NCBI GenBank assembly: GCA_018896025.1 | Contig: JAHIND010000003.1 | Location: forward strand, 1-64,000 | DNA from: Pseudomonadota bacterium | Lineage (GTDB): Bacteria > Desulfobacterota > Desulfarculia > Desulfarculales > Desulfarculaceae | Direction: 5' to 3' | DNA: 64,000 nt | Part shown: positions 25,074 through 33,649 of the stretch, piece by piece | How the letters are laid out: the number at the start of each line of letters is the position of its first letter | Numbering within the stretch: the first letter of the stretch is position 1 | The notes under the pieces: generated by a model | What the model was told of the DNA's origin: nothing | Databases searched by the model: none | Seen by the model: the letters and a program-made list of their open reading frames with translations, nothing else | Made by a program: the position numbers and the translations under genes

Positions 25074-26372
25074 TTAGAGCTTGCGGGCGTCGAACACGCG
25101 CTTGGCCTTGCCCTCGGAGCGCTCGATGCTCTTGGGCGGCACGCAGCGCACCTTCACCCCGATGCCGATGGTGCCCCGGATGCGGCTCTCGATGTCCTTT
25201 TCCACCTCGCGCAGCTTTTCCTCGCCCAGGTCGTAGACCTCGGGCTTGGCTTCCACGTCCACGCTGAGCGCGTCCAGGTAGCCCTTCTTGCGGATGATCA
25301 AGACGTACTGCGGCTCCACCTCGGGAACCTCCAGCAGGATGGACTCGATCTGGCTGGGGAAGACGTTGACCCCGCTGATGATGAGCATGTCGTCGGAGCG
25401 GCCGAAGACCTTCTTCATCTTGAGCAGGGTGCGCCCGCAGGAGCACTGCTCGCGCTTGAGCTGGGTGATGTCCCGGGTGCGGTAGCGGATCATGGGCATG
25501 GCCCGGCGCTGGATGGCGGTGAAGACCAGCTCGCCCTTTTCGCCCAGGGGCAGGACCTCTTCGGTGACCGGATCGATGATCTCGGCCATGATGTGGTCCT
25601 CGTTGATGTGCAGGTAGCCGTCCTTGGCCGGACAGGAGAAGGAGGTGCCGGGCCCGCCCAGTTCGGTGAGGCCGTAGGCCTCGCAGGCTTCGATGCCCAT
25701 GCGCTGCTCGATCTCGTCGCGCATCTCCACCGACCAGGGCTCGGCCCCGAAGATGCCCACCCGGAGCGGCAGCTCGCGGATGTCCACGCCCATGTCCGCG
25801 GCCTTCTCGGCGATGGTCAGGGCGTAGGAGGGGGTGCTGAACAGCACCGTGGAGCCGAAGTCCTTCATCAAGGTGATCTGACGCTCGGTCATGCCCGAAG
25901 AAGCGGGAATGACGGTGCAGCCCAGCTTCTCGGCACCCTGGTGGAAGCCCAGGCCGCCGGTGAACAGGCCCAAGCCGTAGGCGTTTTGCACGATGTCGTC
26001 GCCGCTGATGCCCGCGGCCACCATGTTGCGGGCCATGCACTCGGCCCACTGGTCCAGGTCCTCGGCGGTGTAGGGGCCGGTGATGGGTTTGCCGGTGGTC
26101 CCCGAGGAAGCGTGCACCCGAACCACCTGGTTCATGGGCACCGCGCACAGGCCAAAGGGATAGTTGTCCCTAAGGTCGGTCTTCACCGTGAAGGGCAAGC
26201 GGCCCAGGTCCTCCAGGCTCTTGATGTCCTCCGGGTTGACCCCCACCTCGTCGAATTTCTTTTTGTAAAAAGGAACTCGCTCATAGACCCAGGCGGTGGT
26301 TTCCTTCAGCTTGTCCAGCTGAAAGGCCTGCATCTCGTCGGTGGACATGGTTTCGAATTTCTCGTCCCACAT
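25074..26372 (-). CDS. paaK: Phenylacetate-CoA ligase
   Basis: This enzyme activates phenylacetate (or a related aryl acid) with ATP and CoA. The 432-aa protein has the family's usual length and motifs: adenylate-forming P-loop SSGTTGKPITGPYT, FSTPSYALTIAEK, the YGLTELGGPG adenylation motif, and the C-terminal FGRSDDMLIISGVNVFPSQIE and AKRVFDARKL. AGGGAGGG lies upstream of ATG 26372. In anaerobes such genes also occur outside paa operons for aromatic or indole-acetate activation, or beside pyruvate-type oxidoreductases; none is adjacent here, so the substrate is not certain. Confidence 0.93.
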   Translation of the reverse strand: MWDEKFETMSTDEMQAFQLDKLKETTAWVYERVPFYKKKFDEVGVNPEDIKSLEDLGRLPFTVKTDLRDNYPFGLCAVPMNQVVRVHASSGTTGKPITGPYTAEDLDQWAECMARNMVAAGISGDDIVQNAYGLGLFTGGLGFHQGAEKLGCTVIPASSGMTERQITLMKDFGSTVLFSTPSYALTIAEKAADMGVDIRELPLRVGIFGAEPWSVEMRDEIEQRMGIEACEAYGLTELGGPGTSFSCPAKDGYLHINEDHIMAEIIDPVTEEVLPLGEKGELVFTAIQRRAMPMIRYRTRDITQLKREQCSCGRTLLKMKKVFGRSDDMLIISGVNVFPSQIESILLEVPEVEPQYVLIIRKKGYLDALSVDVEAKPEVYDLGEEKLREVEKDIESRIRGTIGIGVKVRCVPPKSIERSEGKAKRVFDARKL

Positions 26373-26599
26373 AAACCCATCCCTCCCTCAGGCTGAAGGT
26401 GCACAAGGGCCGTATCGGCGGCCCCCGGCCACCCAGACCCTACGCGACATGACTGGAGACTACTCGCCCTCCTGGCCTCTTGTAGCACAAGGCTCTAGAA
26501 ATGGGCAAGCTACTTTTTAGCTAAAATGTAACTTCTGGACTTCCAGGGCCCTTAGCGGCTGTTTTTTAGCATACCCTTAAATATCAATTGGTTAATCAA

Positions 26600-27925
26600 C
26601 TATTTCCCGATGGGGGTGCCCTGTTCCAAAAGGGCGGCGTTGTCCATGAGCGCGGCCACCGGCTCCAGGCCGTAGGCGCTGTGCTGCTCGATGGCCTTTA
26701 GCACCGAGCCGCCGCCGGTGAAGAAGTAATACTGTGCGTTGTCCAGCACCGAGAGGTACAGGCCGGGGCACAGGTCCTTGAACTCCTGCAGGGTGTCGCC
26801 GCCGCCGTAGAGCTTGGCCGCCGCCCGGTTGGCGTCGATGGTGGTGTCCAGGGCTCGGCTGCCGTCGGTGAAGTGGGGGGTGAAGCCCATCACCGCGTTG
26901 ACGAAGATGCTGGCCGCGCTGCCCAGGGCCTGGCTCACCGCCGGGGCCTCGAAGCTCTTGGGGTCGATGTCCAAGACGTAGCCCAGTTCCATGCCCGGCT
27001 TCAGGTCCTCCAGGGCCACGGTGCGGTACTTGCCCTCCTCGCGGCCCAAGATGTCGCTCTCCACGATGTAGGGCAGCTCGATTATCTTGCCCACCCCCGC
27101 GTCGGCGGCCACCAAATCCTTGGCCGCGGCGATGTCCTCATCGGCCACCCCGGCGATCTTCACCCCGTACTTGGCGCAGAGGTAGGTGTTGTAGATCACT
27201 CCGCCCAGTACCAGGCGGTCCACCTGCTCGTACAAGGCCTGCAAGGGGCCGATCTTGGTGTCGTACTTGGCCCCGGCCACCACGGCCACGAAGGGCCGGG
27301 CCGGATTGAGCACCAGCTCCAAATGGCGCATCTCGTCCTGCAGCAGATAGCCCGCGTAGGAGGGCAGGTGCTTGGTCACGTCATAGGTGGAGGCATGGGG
27401 CTGCCAGGAACCGAAGGCGTCGTTGACGTACACGTCGGCTAGCCCGGCCAGTTGCAAGGCGAAATCCTCGCGCACCTCTCCCTTGGCCTCCTCGCCCGCG
27501 AACCAGCGGGTGTTGGGCAGATAGATGCCCGCGATCTCGCCCTCGCGCAGGCGGCGGATGTTGTGGTTGATGCTGGTGTCGATGGCCGCGATGCCCTTTT
27601 CCCCGGCTGGGAAGGAGGGCACCTCGATTTTCACGTGGAGCTTGCTCTCCAGATAGGCCACGATGGGCTCCACCCCGGAGTCCTCGCTCACCTTGATGTC
27701 GCCGGTCTTCTTGTCCTTGGGGCGGCCCACGTGGGTCATCATGATGGGCTTGCCGCCCTGGGCCACTATGTAAAACAGGGTGCCCAGGGTGCGGTCGATG
27801 CGGAAGGGGTCGTTGATCACGCCCTTTTTGACCACGTTGTGGTCAAAGCGCACCAGAACCACCTTGTCCTTCAGCGAAGCCTGCTGCACCAGGGGCAGCC
27901 GCCGGTCCAAACTGGCCAACTCCAT
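26600..27925 (-). CDS. pgk: Phosphoglycerate kinase, atypical long form
   Basis: Phosphoglycerate kinase interconverts 1,3-bisphosphoglycerate and 3-phosphoglycerate with ADP/ATP. The 441-aa protein is longer than usual (about 390-415). Core motifs are present in altered form: VRFDHNVV (for R-D-NVP), THVGRP (for SHLGRP), NDAFGSWQPHAS, VAGAKYDTKIG (for GGAKV..K), GGGDT and FFTGGGSVLKAI. Key Arg, Asp, Asn, His and Lys positions are retained, so it is probably active. ATG 27925 is favoured by an AGGGAG upstream and by alignment; a longer in-frame N-terminus exists but looks non-coding. No other glycolytic genes are nearby. Confidence 0.87.
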   Translation of the reverse strand: MELASLDRRLPLVQQASLKDKVVLVRFDHNVVKKGVINDPFRIDRTLGTLFYIVAQGGKPIMMTHVGRPKDKKTGDIKVSEDSGVEPIVAYLESKLHVKIEVPSFPAGEKGIAAIDTSINHNIRRLREGEIAGIYLPNTRWFAGEEAKGEVREDFALQLAGLADVYVNDAFGSWQPHASTYDVTKHLPSYAGYLLQDEMRHLELVLNPARPFVAVVAGAKYDTKIGPLQALYEQVDRLVLGGVIYNTYLCAKYGVKIAGVADEDIAAAKDLVAADAGVGKIIELPYIVESDILGREEGKYRTVALEDLKPGMELGYVLDIDPKSFEAPAVSQALGSAASIFVNAVMGFTPHFTDGSRALDTTIDANRAAAKLYGGGDTLQEFKDLCPGLYLSVLDNAQYYFFTGGGSVLKAIEQHSAYGLEPVAALMDNAALLEQGTPIGK

Positions 27926-28104
27926 GGCTACGTACTCCCTCTCAGCCCCGCTGACCACGGGGCGCTGTGCACGGTTGGGTTTGCCACCATTGTAAAGCAA
28001 GCGCCCGGTCAAGCGAAGCATATCCGGGCCGGATGTTGGCCGGTAACGCGAGATTCACTCAGAGGGTTGGGCGGGCTCCGGTACAGCCAGGCTAAGAAAC
28101 AAAA

Positions 28105-28131
28105 AAGGCCCCGCCCATTGGGCGGGGCCTT
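28105..28131 (-). terminator. Terminator hairpin downstream of the small membrane protein gene
   Basis: AAGGCCCCGCCC and GGCGGGGCCTT pair around ATTG; on the minus strand TTTTTTGTTTC follows. It sits 19 bp past the stop of the 28150-28323 gene. Confidence 0.85.
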
Positions 28132-28149
28132 GATACTCCGAAGCTTGGT

Positions 28150-28323
28150 CTAGACCTTGGCGCCCAGTTTTTTGATGAGGTCGCCGGCCACGGCCATGGC
28201 CAACACCGAGATCACGAACAAGGGGAAGGCCACCCAAAAGCGCTCCAGGTTGCTGGCCAGGAGGTAGATGCCCGCAAACACCGCCGAGCCCACCAGGCCG
28301 TATACAAACTGCATTGCTTTCAT
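28150..28323 (-). CDS. 57-aa membrane protein
   Basis: A short gene starting MKAMQFVYGLVGSAVFAGIY and ending DLIKKLGAKV. Two hydrophobic segments (about 5-22 and 31-48) separated by NLERFW suggest a helical hairpin in the inner membrane. ATG 28323 is preceded by a strong AAAGGAGG, and a good terminator follows, which supports expression. Function unknown. Confidence 0.72.
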   Translation of the reverse strand: MKAMQFVYGLVGSAVFAGIYLLASNLERFWVAFPLFVISVLAMAVAGDLIKKLGAKV

Positions 28324-28380
28324 GGGGCCGCCTCCTTTGCCGAGAAGTGATTTTCTACGTGTTCACTAAACTATAGCACA

Positions 28381-29478
28381 TCACCGGACCGGCTCCAAAG
28401 GCGTGACGCCTCCAATGGGCAAAAGCAGCACCCGCCCGCGCCACTGGGGATGCTTCTCCAGGTAGCGGTGGATGTCCTCGGCGGGCCATCCGGCGGGGCC
28501 GTCGCCCAGGGGCAGCACCCCCCACTGGGTGGGCACCAGGCGGCGCGCCCCCAGGTCGGCGAAGGCCTGGAACAACTCGGGCACGTCCATGTGGGCGTAG
28601 TGCATGAACCAGCGCGGCGCGTAGGCCCCGGTGCCCAGCAGAGCCAGGTCTATCTTGGGCCAGCGACGTCCGAACTCCTTGAAGCCCTTGAAATAGCCGC
28701 TGTCCGCCCCGTAGTAGATCGTCTCCCCGCCCCGCGCGAGCATCCAGGAGCCCCACAGGCTCTGGTTGTAGCCCTGGCCGAAGCGGCGGCTCCAGTGCTG
28801 GGTGGGCAGGAAGGTGAAGGTGGTGCCGCCCACCACCGCGCTCTGCCACCAGTCCAGCTCCTTGACCCGCTTGGCCCCCATCTCTTTTAGCAGCCCGCCC
28901 AGGCCCAGGGGGCACAGGAACAGCGAGGCCTTGTCGCCCAAGGCGGCCACCGCGTCCGCGTCCAGGTGGTCGTAGTGGTTGTGGCTGATGAGCACCACCA
29001 CCCCCCGGGGCAGGGCCTCGGGCCCGAAGGCGGGCGGCACATGGCGGCTCACCACCGCCGCGCTGCCCGAGAAAAAGGGATCGGTGACCACCACCTGGCC
29101 GCCCCACTGCACCACATAGGTGGCGTGCCCCACCCAGGTGAGGCTGGGCGGGGCCCCCGGGTCGCGCAGGTAGGCCCCGTGGTTGACCACCGTGGGCGCG
29201 GGGTAGTCCTCGTCTTTCATGTCTCCCAGGCTGGAGGTGCTGAGCCACCAGCGCAGCAGGTCCCAGGTGGACTTGTCCTGTTGCAGCCAGGGGTTGAAAA
29301 AGCGGCCGTCCGCGTCCCGGTGGGGGGCGTGCAGCTTGGCCGGGTCGGTGGCGGCCACGGTCTTTTGCCAGGCCGCCTCGTCAAAGGGCTGGGGGTTCAG
29401 GCAGCCCGCGCCCAGGAGCAGCGCGGCCAAGAGCAAGGCCAGGCCCAGGCGGCGGGCTATGTAAACGGCGGCTCGCAT
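28381..29478 (-). CDS. Lipoprotein MBL-fold hydrolase, NAPE-PLD-like
   Basis: The 365-aa precursor has a lipoprotein signal (ALLLAALLLGAGC, lipidated Cys at about 26), so it is attached to the membrane on the periplasmic side. The metal site is SHNHYDHLDADA, with upstream WVGHATYVVQWGGQVVVTDP and downstream TQHWSRR and YYGADSGYF. This is the N-acyl-phosphatidylethanolamine phospholipase D-like (UlaG-related) group, so a phospholipid or lactone phosphate may be the substrate. ATG 29478 gives the signal peptide; the in-frame extension upstream lacks a reason. It is in the same orientation as the small membrane protein gene downstream (57 bp gap). Confidence 0.87.
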   Translation of the reverse strand: MRAAVYIARRLGLALLLAALLLGAGCLNPQPFDEAAWQKTVAATDPAKLHAPHRDADGRFFNPWLQQDKSTWDLLRWWLSTSSLGDMKDEDYPAPTVVNHGAYLRDPGAPPSLTWVGHATYVVQWGGQVVVTDPFFSGSAAVVSRHVPPAFGPEALPRGVVVLISHNHYDHLDADAVAALGDKASLFLCPLGLGGLLKEMGAKRVKELDWWQSAVVGGTTFTFLPTQHWSRRFGQGYNQSLWGSWMLARGGETIYYGADSGYFKGFKEFGRRWPKIDLALLGTGAYAPRWFMHYAHMDVPELFQAFADLGARRLVPTQWGVLPLGDGPAGWPAEDIHRYLEKHPQWRGRVLLLPIGGVTPLEPVR

Positions 29479-29658
29479 AATTAATCCTGAATCAGGCGGC
29501 ACGGCGGTCGTCCCAAGACTTTCACCATAGGTTAGCAAAAAACAAACCGCCCAAAACGAGCGATTTTTTTATCCGCCGAGCTTGTTCCGGGCGGCGGCGC
29601 TGCCATACCATGAGCTGAATCAGACGACCTGGAGCTGACGGAAGTTAGGAGCAAACAA

Positions 29659-30009
29659 GTGGCGGCAATGACCCAGAGGTTGGCCGGGTGGTTGGCTCGC
29701 ACCAAATACGGGCGAAAAGTCATGGCCGCCCAGGCCGACTTTTCCGCCTTCCGCCGCAGGCCGCCGCTTTCCCTATATGCCGGCCTGGCCCTCATTGCCG
29801 CCAGCTACCTCATGGGGTGGGCCGCCCTGATCCTGGGGGGCTACCTGGCGGTCGAGGGAAAACAGCCCTTGCTGCTGGTCCTGGGGGCGGCGGGGGTTTT
29901 CGTGCTGGTGCATCTTGTCTTTGTTGCCGGGGTCTGGCTGGCCGGGGCCAACTACGCGGCGGTCTTGCTGCACTGGGCCGCCAGAAAATTTCTGCTGCGT
30001 TACGCCTAG
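29659..30009 (+). CDS. Small integral membrane protein of unknown function
   Basis: A 116-aa protein starting at GTG 29659 with AGGAG at 29647-29651 (7-nt spacer). Two or three hydrophobic segments (about 41-63, 70-95). An amphipathic N-terminal region (RLAGWLARTKYGRKVM) precedes them. The stop overlaps the stop of the convergent tape-measure-like gene by 4 bp. No family recognised. Confidence 0.65.
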   Translation: MAAMTQRLAGWLARTKYGRKVMAAQADFSAFRRRPPLSLYAGLALIAASYLMGWAALILGGYLAVEGKQPLLLVLGAAGVFVLVHLVFVAGVWLAGANYAAVLLHWAARKFLLRYA

Positions 30010-31931
30010 GCTTTCCATCTAGCCCTATCCAACTCCCGCAACTTCCCCTCCAGCAAGCGGGCCAGGTCTTCCAGGTTGTCCCGGCTGCCCAGCATATTGC
30101 CGTGGATCTCCACGTGCAGGTTCACCGCCGGGGCGGCGGCCTGGGGCGCGGCCCCCTGGTTCAAGGCCTTGAGCGCGGGCAGGGTGGCCGGGGTCACCGC
30201 CTCGGCGCGCACCACGTACTCTCCCCGGCGGGCGATGAGCGGCACTTCGTCGTGGGCCAGGGAGCTTATCAAAGCCCCGGCGTGGGCCTTGGGCCAGCCC
30301 ATCACGTAGCCGCCGCCGTGCATCACCCCCAGGCTTACGTCTTCGTCCGAGGAAGACGAGCCCCCGCCGGACCCGGTGGAGCCGCCCTTGGAGCCACCGC
30401 CTCCGGTGGTGCCCAGGCCGGTCAGGCCCTCGCCCAGGCCCTGGGCCTGGCCCATGCTGTCGATGAGGTTGTTGATGGCCTCGGTGCCGTCCTCGGCCCC
30501 TTCGGTGAGGGTGTTCAGGGTGTTGCCGATAAAATCGCTCAGCGCCCGGTCGAACTGCTCCGCCTCCTCGCCGCCGCTGCTGAAGCCCTCGGCCAGGTCC
30601 CATATCTCGTCGCGGAAGGCGCGGGCCGCCTCGCCGCTCAGCCCCAGGCGCTCGGCCAGGGCGTCGATGCGCTGGTTGTAGAGGTTCACCGCGTCGCCGG
30701 TCATGGTGTAGCTGTTGATGGCCGCGTTCATCTCCTGCACCAGCCCGCCCACCTGGCCCTCCATGTCGATGGCCGCCTGGCCCGAGGCCAGAAACTCCTG
30801 GGTCAGGGGGTCCAGGGAGGCCACCAGGGCGTCGATCTGCTCCTGGGAATAACCGGCCACGGTGCGCAGGCGCTCCAGGGCCAGGGCCGCGTCCTGGGCG
30901 CTCTGGCCGAACAGGCCGAAGGTGCTCTCGCCCACCCCCTGCTGCACCTGGTCGAAGCTCACCCCCAGGGCCTCCATCTGGGCGGTCATCTGCTCGATGT
31001 AGTTCAAGTTGCCTTCCCAACTGGCCACCGCCTCCTCGGGGGTCATGGGGTCGCCGAAGCCAAACAGGGAGTTGATCTGGTCGTTGAACATCATCCCCAC
31101 CAGGCCCGGGCCGAGGGCCATGGCCATGGCCATGCCCGGACCGGCCAGCCCCGCGGCCAAGGCCCCGGTGGCCATGCTTTGACTAGCCCCGGTTCCGGCC
31201 GCGACGCCCATATCCGTTACACCGGCGGTGACGCCCCACCCTTCGGCGATGGCCGCCGGCACCCCGCCGCCGGTGAACGCGCTGGTGACCGCCGCCGTGG
31301 TGCCTCCCCCAAACAGAGAGCTGACCCAGGAGGTGATGCCCTCCACTGTCTCATAGCCGGGCAGGCCCGCGAACAGCCAGGAATCCGCGAAGCTGTTGCC
31401 CTCGCCCCAGGTTGCCAGCAGGCCGTCTTTGCCGAATATCGAGGGGATTATGTCGAAGAGGCCGAAATCGCCGCTGCCCGAGAACAGGCCGGTGAACCAG
31501 TCGGTCACCGGGTCCATTATCATTTTTTTGAACATGTTTTGCAGGCCGGTCATGGCCCGGTTCAGGGGCTGGGTCAAGAGTTTGTCCCACAGGCCATCCA
31601 CCTTGGTGACCATGTCGTCCCAGGATTTTTCCCAGATATCGCCCACCGGGTCCATCTCGCCGTCAAAGGCGGCCACCACCGTGCCCTTGAGGGCGTTTTT
31701 GGTGGAGTCGGACAGGGCCTTTCCCGCGTCGTCCCAGGTTTTGAGAACGTCAGTGGCCATGCCGGCAACGAAGACGTCGAATTGACGGTCAGCGGACTTC
31801 AAGACGTCGCCCATAAAATCGCCAACCGAACTGACTAGTTTCTTTATCTCTGATTCAGTGTCCCTGAAGGCTTGGCGATCGGGGATTGTGGAGATTTTCC
31901 AGGTTAACGAACCGGCATAAGACGAATTCAT
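30006..31931 (-). CDS. Orphan phage tail tape-measure-like protein
   Basis: A 641-aa protein with long helical stretches, a hydrophobic Gly/Ala-rich middle (about 190-300, AAVTSAFTGGGVPAAIAEGW, MATGALAAGLAGPGMAMAMA), a Ser/Gly linker (about 530-550) and a C-terminus HGGGYV...DEVPLIARRGEYVVRAEAV. The last resembles the end of tail tape-measure proteins (a surface loop 'GE(Y/R)V' after a Gly-rich stretch). Tape-measure proteins set tail length in phages and related injection machines. No capsid, tail tube, sheath, baseplate or integrase gene is nearby, and composition is host-like, so it may be a domesticated or relic gene. The match is to pattern, not verified by search. Confidence 0.6.
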   Translation of the reverse strand: MNSSYAGSLTWKISTIPDRQAFRDTESEIKKLVSSVGDFMGDVLKSADRQFDVFVAGMATDVLKTWDDAGKALSDSTKNALKGTVVAAFDGEMDPVGDIWEKSWDDMVTKVDGLWDKLLTQPLNRAMTGLQNMFKKMIMDPVTDWFTGLFSGSGDFGLFDIIPSIFGKDGLLATWGEGNSFADSWLFAGLPGYETVEGITSWVSSLFGGGTTAAVTSAFTGGGVPAAIAEGWGVTAGVTDMGVAAGTGASQSMATGALAAGLAGPGMAMAMALGPGLVGMMFNDQINSLFGFGDPMTPEEAVASWEGNLNYIEQMTAQMEALGVSFDQVQQGVGESTFGLFGQSAQDAALALERLRTVAGYSQEQIDALVASLDPLTQEFLASGQAAIDMEGQVGGLVQEMNAAINSYTMTGDAVNLYNQRIDALAERLGLSGEAARAFRDEIWDLAEGFSSGGEEAEQFDRALSDFIGNTLNTLTEGAEDGTEAINNLIDSMGQAQGLGEGLTGLGTTGGGGSKGGSTGSGGGSSSSDEDVSLGVMHGGGYVMGWPKAHAGALISSLAHDEVPLIARRGEYVVRAEAVTPATLPALKALNQGAAPQAAAPAVNLHVEIHGNMLGSRDNLEDLARLLEGKLRELDRARWKA

Positions 31932-32090
31932 GATTTCTGGCTCCCGCTATAGGGTTGCTCAATCTTTCCCTCAAAACCATGACGCGCCCCACAGCCTTGG
32001 TTCACAAAAATATTTCCTCGACGAATATATAGTGTTATTCTTTTCTTAAAAGCTACACTCAATTTGCTTACATATGTGGGGGGGTACTTG

Positions 32091-32864
32091 ATGAAAACCA
32101 TTCACATCATTGCCATAATCGCCATTTCCTTTGTTGCCGGCATGTTCGGCGGGGCCTTTTCAGAAAGAGTCTTCGCTAACCCCAAGGACGAAGCGAAAAT
32201 CCACGATGAGATAGTAGCCCATGGCTTTTTCTTGGTTGATGAAAATAAAAAACCGCGTGCCGGCATGTCGTTTGACAATTCCGGCAACCCGACCATTTTC
32301 GTCATGGACAGGGAAGAAAACGCCCGGATAAAGATAGGCAACGCTCCCGGTGGCTCTATCTTAACTTTGTCCGGCAAAGACGCTGGCATGAATGTGGCCC
32401 TGAAAGCCGATGATGACGGCAATTCGGGCATAGCTATAATGAAAACATCGGGTCAGCCACGCATGATGATGCAATATGAGCCTGGTAGGGGGCCCGCATT
32501 TGTGCTGTATGACGACAATAACACTGGCAAAGCGATTTTTATGGTTGACCACGGTAAGCCAAATATAACCCTTCTCCAGGGCAACCAGAAGCCTGCTATC
32601 TCCCTTCTCAGCGACCCCCAAAAAGGCGCGATGCTGGCCGCTTGGAACAGCCAAGGTCAACACCGCCTGTCCCTCGGCCTCATGCACGACAAGCCCCTGC
32701 TTTTCGCCTACAACCCCGATGACACCGGCCTGTTGTTCAACACCCAGCGCGATGGCCGCCCGGCCCTGGGCCTGCTCAGCGAGGGCCGCGTGGTGTGGTC
32801 CGCCAGCGGCGTGGCACCCGAGATGCCCGCCATGGACGGCATACTCGACCAGATACTTCGCTAG
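32091..32864 (+). CDS. Exported or membrane-anchored beta-repeat protein of unknown function
   Basis: The 257-aa product starts MKTIHIIAIIAISFVAGMFG, a hydrophobic signal or anchor. The rest is a series of short strands, each about 20-30 residues, with motifs such as GNPTIFVMD, GGSILTLSG, GNSGIAIMK, GRGPAFVLYDDN, GKPNITLLQG, QKPAISLLSD and HRLSLGLMHD. The regular pattern suggests a beta-helix or barrel on the outside of the membrane. ATG 32091 (after a run of G) is preferred over an upstream ATG 27 bp earlier. It is AT-richer at the start. Convergent with the 32861 gene. Confidence 0.65.
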   Translation: MKTIHIIAIIAISFVAGMFGGAFSERVFANPKDEAKIHDEIVAHGFFLVDENKKPRAGMSFDNSGNPTIFVMDREENARIKIGNAPGGSILTLSGKDAGMNVALKADDDGNSGIAIMKTSGQPRMMMQYEPGRGPAFVLYDDNNTGKAIFMVDHGKPNITLLQGNQKPAISLLSDPQKGAMLAAWNSQGQHRLSLGLMHDKPLLFAYNPDDTGLLFNTQRDGRPALGLLSEGRVVWSASGVAPEMPAMDGILDQILR

Positions 32865-33649
32865 ATAAGCGCCCGCCAGCGGGCCAGGTCCGTGGGGCGC
32901 ACCCGGCGGCGGCCGCTGAGCTGTTGCCAGGCGCGGGCCTCCCACTCGTTGCACAGGGAATGCAGCGCCTCACCCTGCTCCATGGGCGGGACCGGACCAA
33001 GGCGCTGGGCCAGGGCCTGGGCCTCGCCCGCCAAGCGGGCGGCCAGGTCGGGCCGGGCCAGGGCCTTAACACCCCAGGTCTCCAGCCGCCGGGCCAAGAG
33101 CCAGCCCCAGGCGGGCGGCGTCTCACCCAACCAAAGCCAGGCGGCCAACTCCTCCCGCCGCCGCCGCCCCAGCCCCGCCGCCGCGGCGGCCACCTCGGGG
33201 CCGAAGGCCAGCAGGCGCATCACCGGGTTGAGGCGCGGGCTGCCGAAAGATAGGCTGTCCATGCCCTCGCAAAGATCCAGCAGGGCGGCGCGCTCGGCCT
33301 CGCCCAGGGCGGCGAAGGCCCGGGCCGGGGGGCAGCTCTCCCGTGCGCATTTTTCCTGAAAACCGGTGGGCCCGCGCAGGTCCTGGCCCTGATTCAGGGC
33401 CGGGTGCAGCAGGCACCCCGCTTGGCGGCCCTGGCGGTCCAGGTAGCCCAGGCCGGGGCACCAAAAGCCGGTGATGGGTTTGGTCGGCGGCCCCTGCTCG
33501 CGGAGTTGGCGGGTGTTCTCGGCCAGCAGACGGCGCAGGCTGCCCAGATGGTCGGCGTGGTCGTAGCCGGCCGGGCGGATGGGCGGGCAGCAGGCCACGC
33601 AGCTAAGCCCTCGCCCCGGCGAGCACAACAGCAGCCCGCTGTGCTTCAC
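32861..33649 (-). CDS. Cysteine-cluster protein of unknown function (CxxCC type)
   Basis: A 262-aa protein starting at GTG 33649, overlapping the ATP-grasp stop by 4 bp (GTGA). The N-terminus contains CSPGRGLSCVACCPP, a CxxCC-type metal motif, and later FWCPGLGYLDRQGRQAGCLL and KCARESCPP. The layout is like proteins with a predicted Zn or Fe-chelating CxxCC domain (YkgJ-like). The C-terminal half is helical and Arg-rich. The start is inferred from the overlap; a longer reading in the same frame would run into the ATP-grasp gene and lacks a family match. Confidence 0.7.
   Translation of the reverse strand: MKHSGLLLCSPGRGLSCVACCPPIRPAGYDHADHLGSLRRLLAENTRQLREQGPPTKPITGFWCPGLGYLDRQGRQAGCLLHPALNQGQDLRGPTGFQEKCARESCPPARAFAALGEAERAALLDLCEGMDSLSFGSPRLNPVMRLLAFGPEVAAAAAGLGRRRREELAAWLWLGETPPAWGWLLARRLETWGVKALARPDLAARLAGEAQALAQRLGPVPPMEQGEALHSLCNEWEARAWQQLSGRRRVRPTDLARWRALI

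Noticed and set aside
28070..28100. Family B fragment (GGTACAGCCAGGC)
   Set aside because: Only about ten bases resemble the end motif, with no second end or internal stems.
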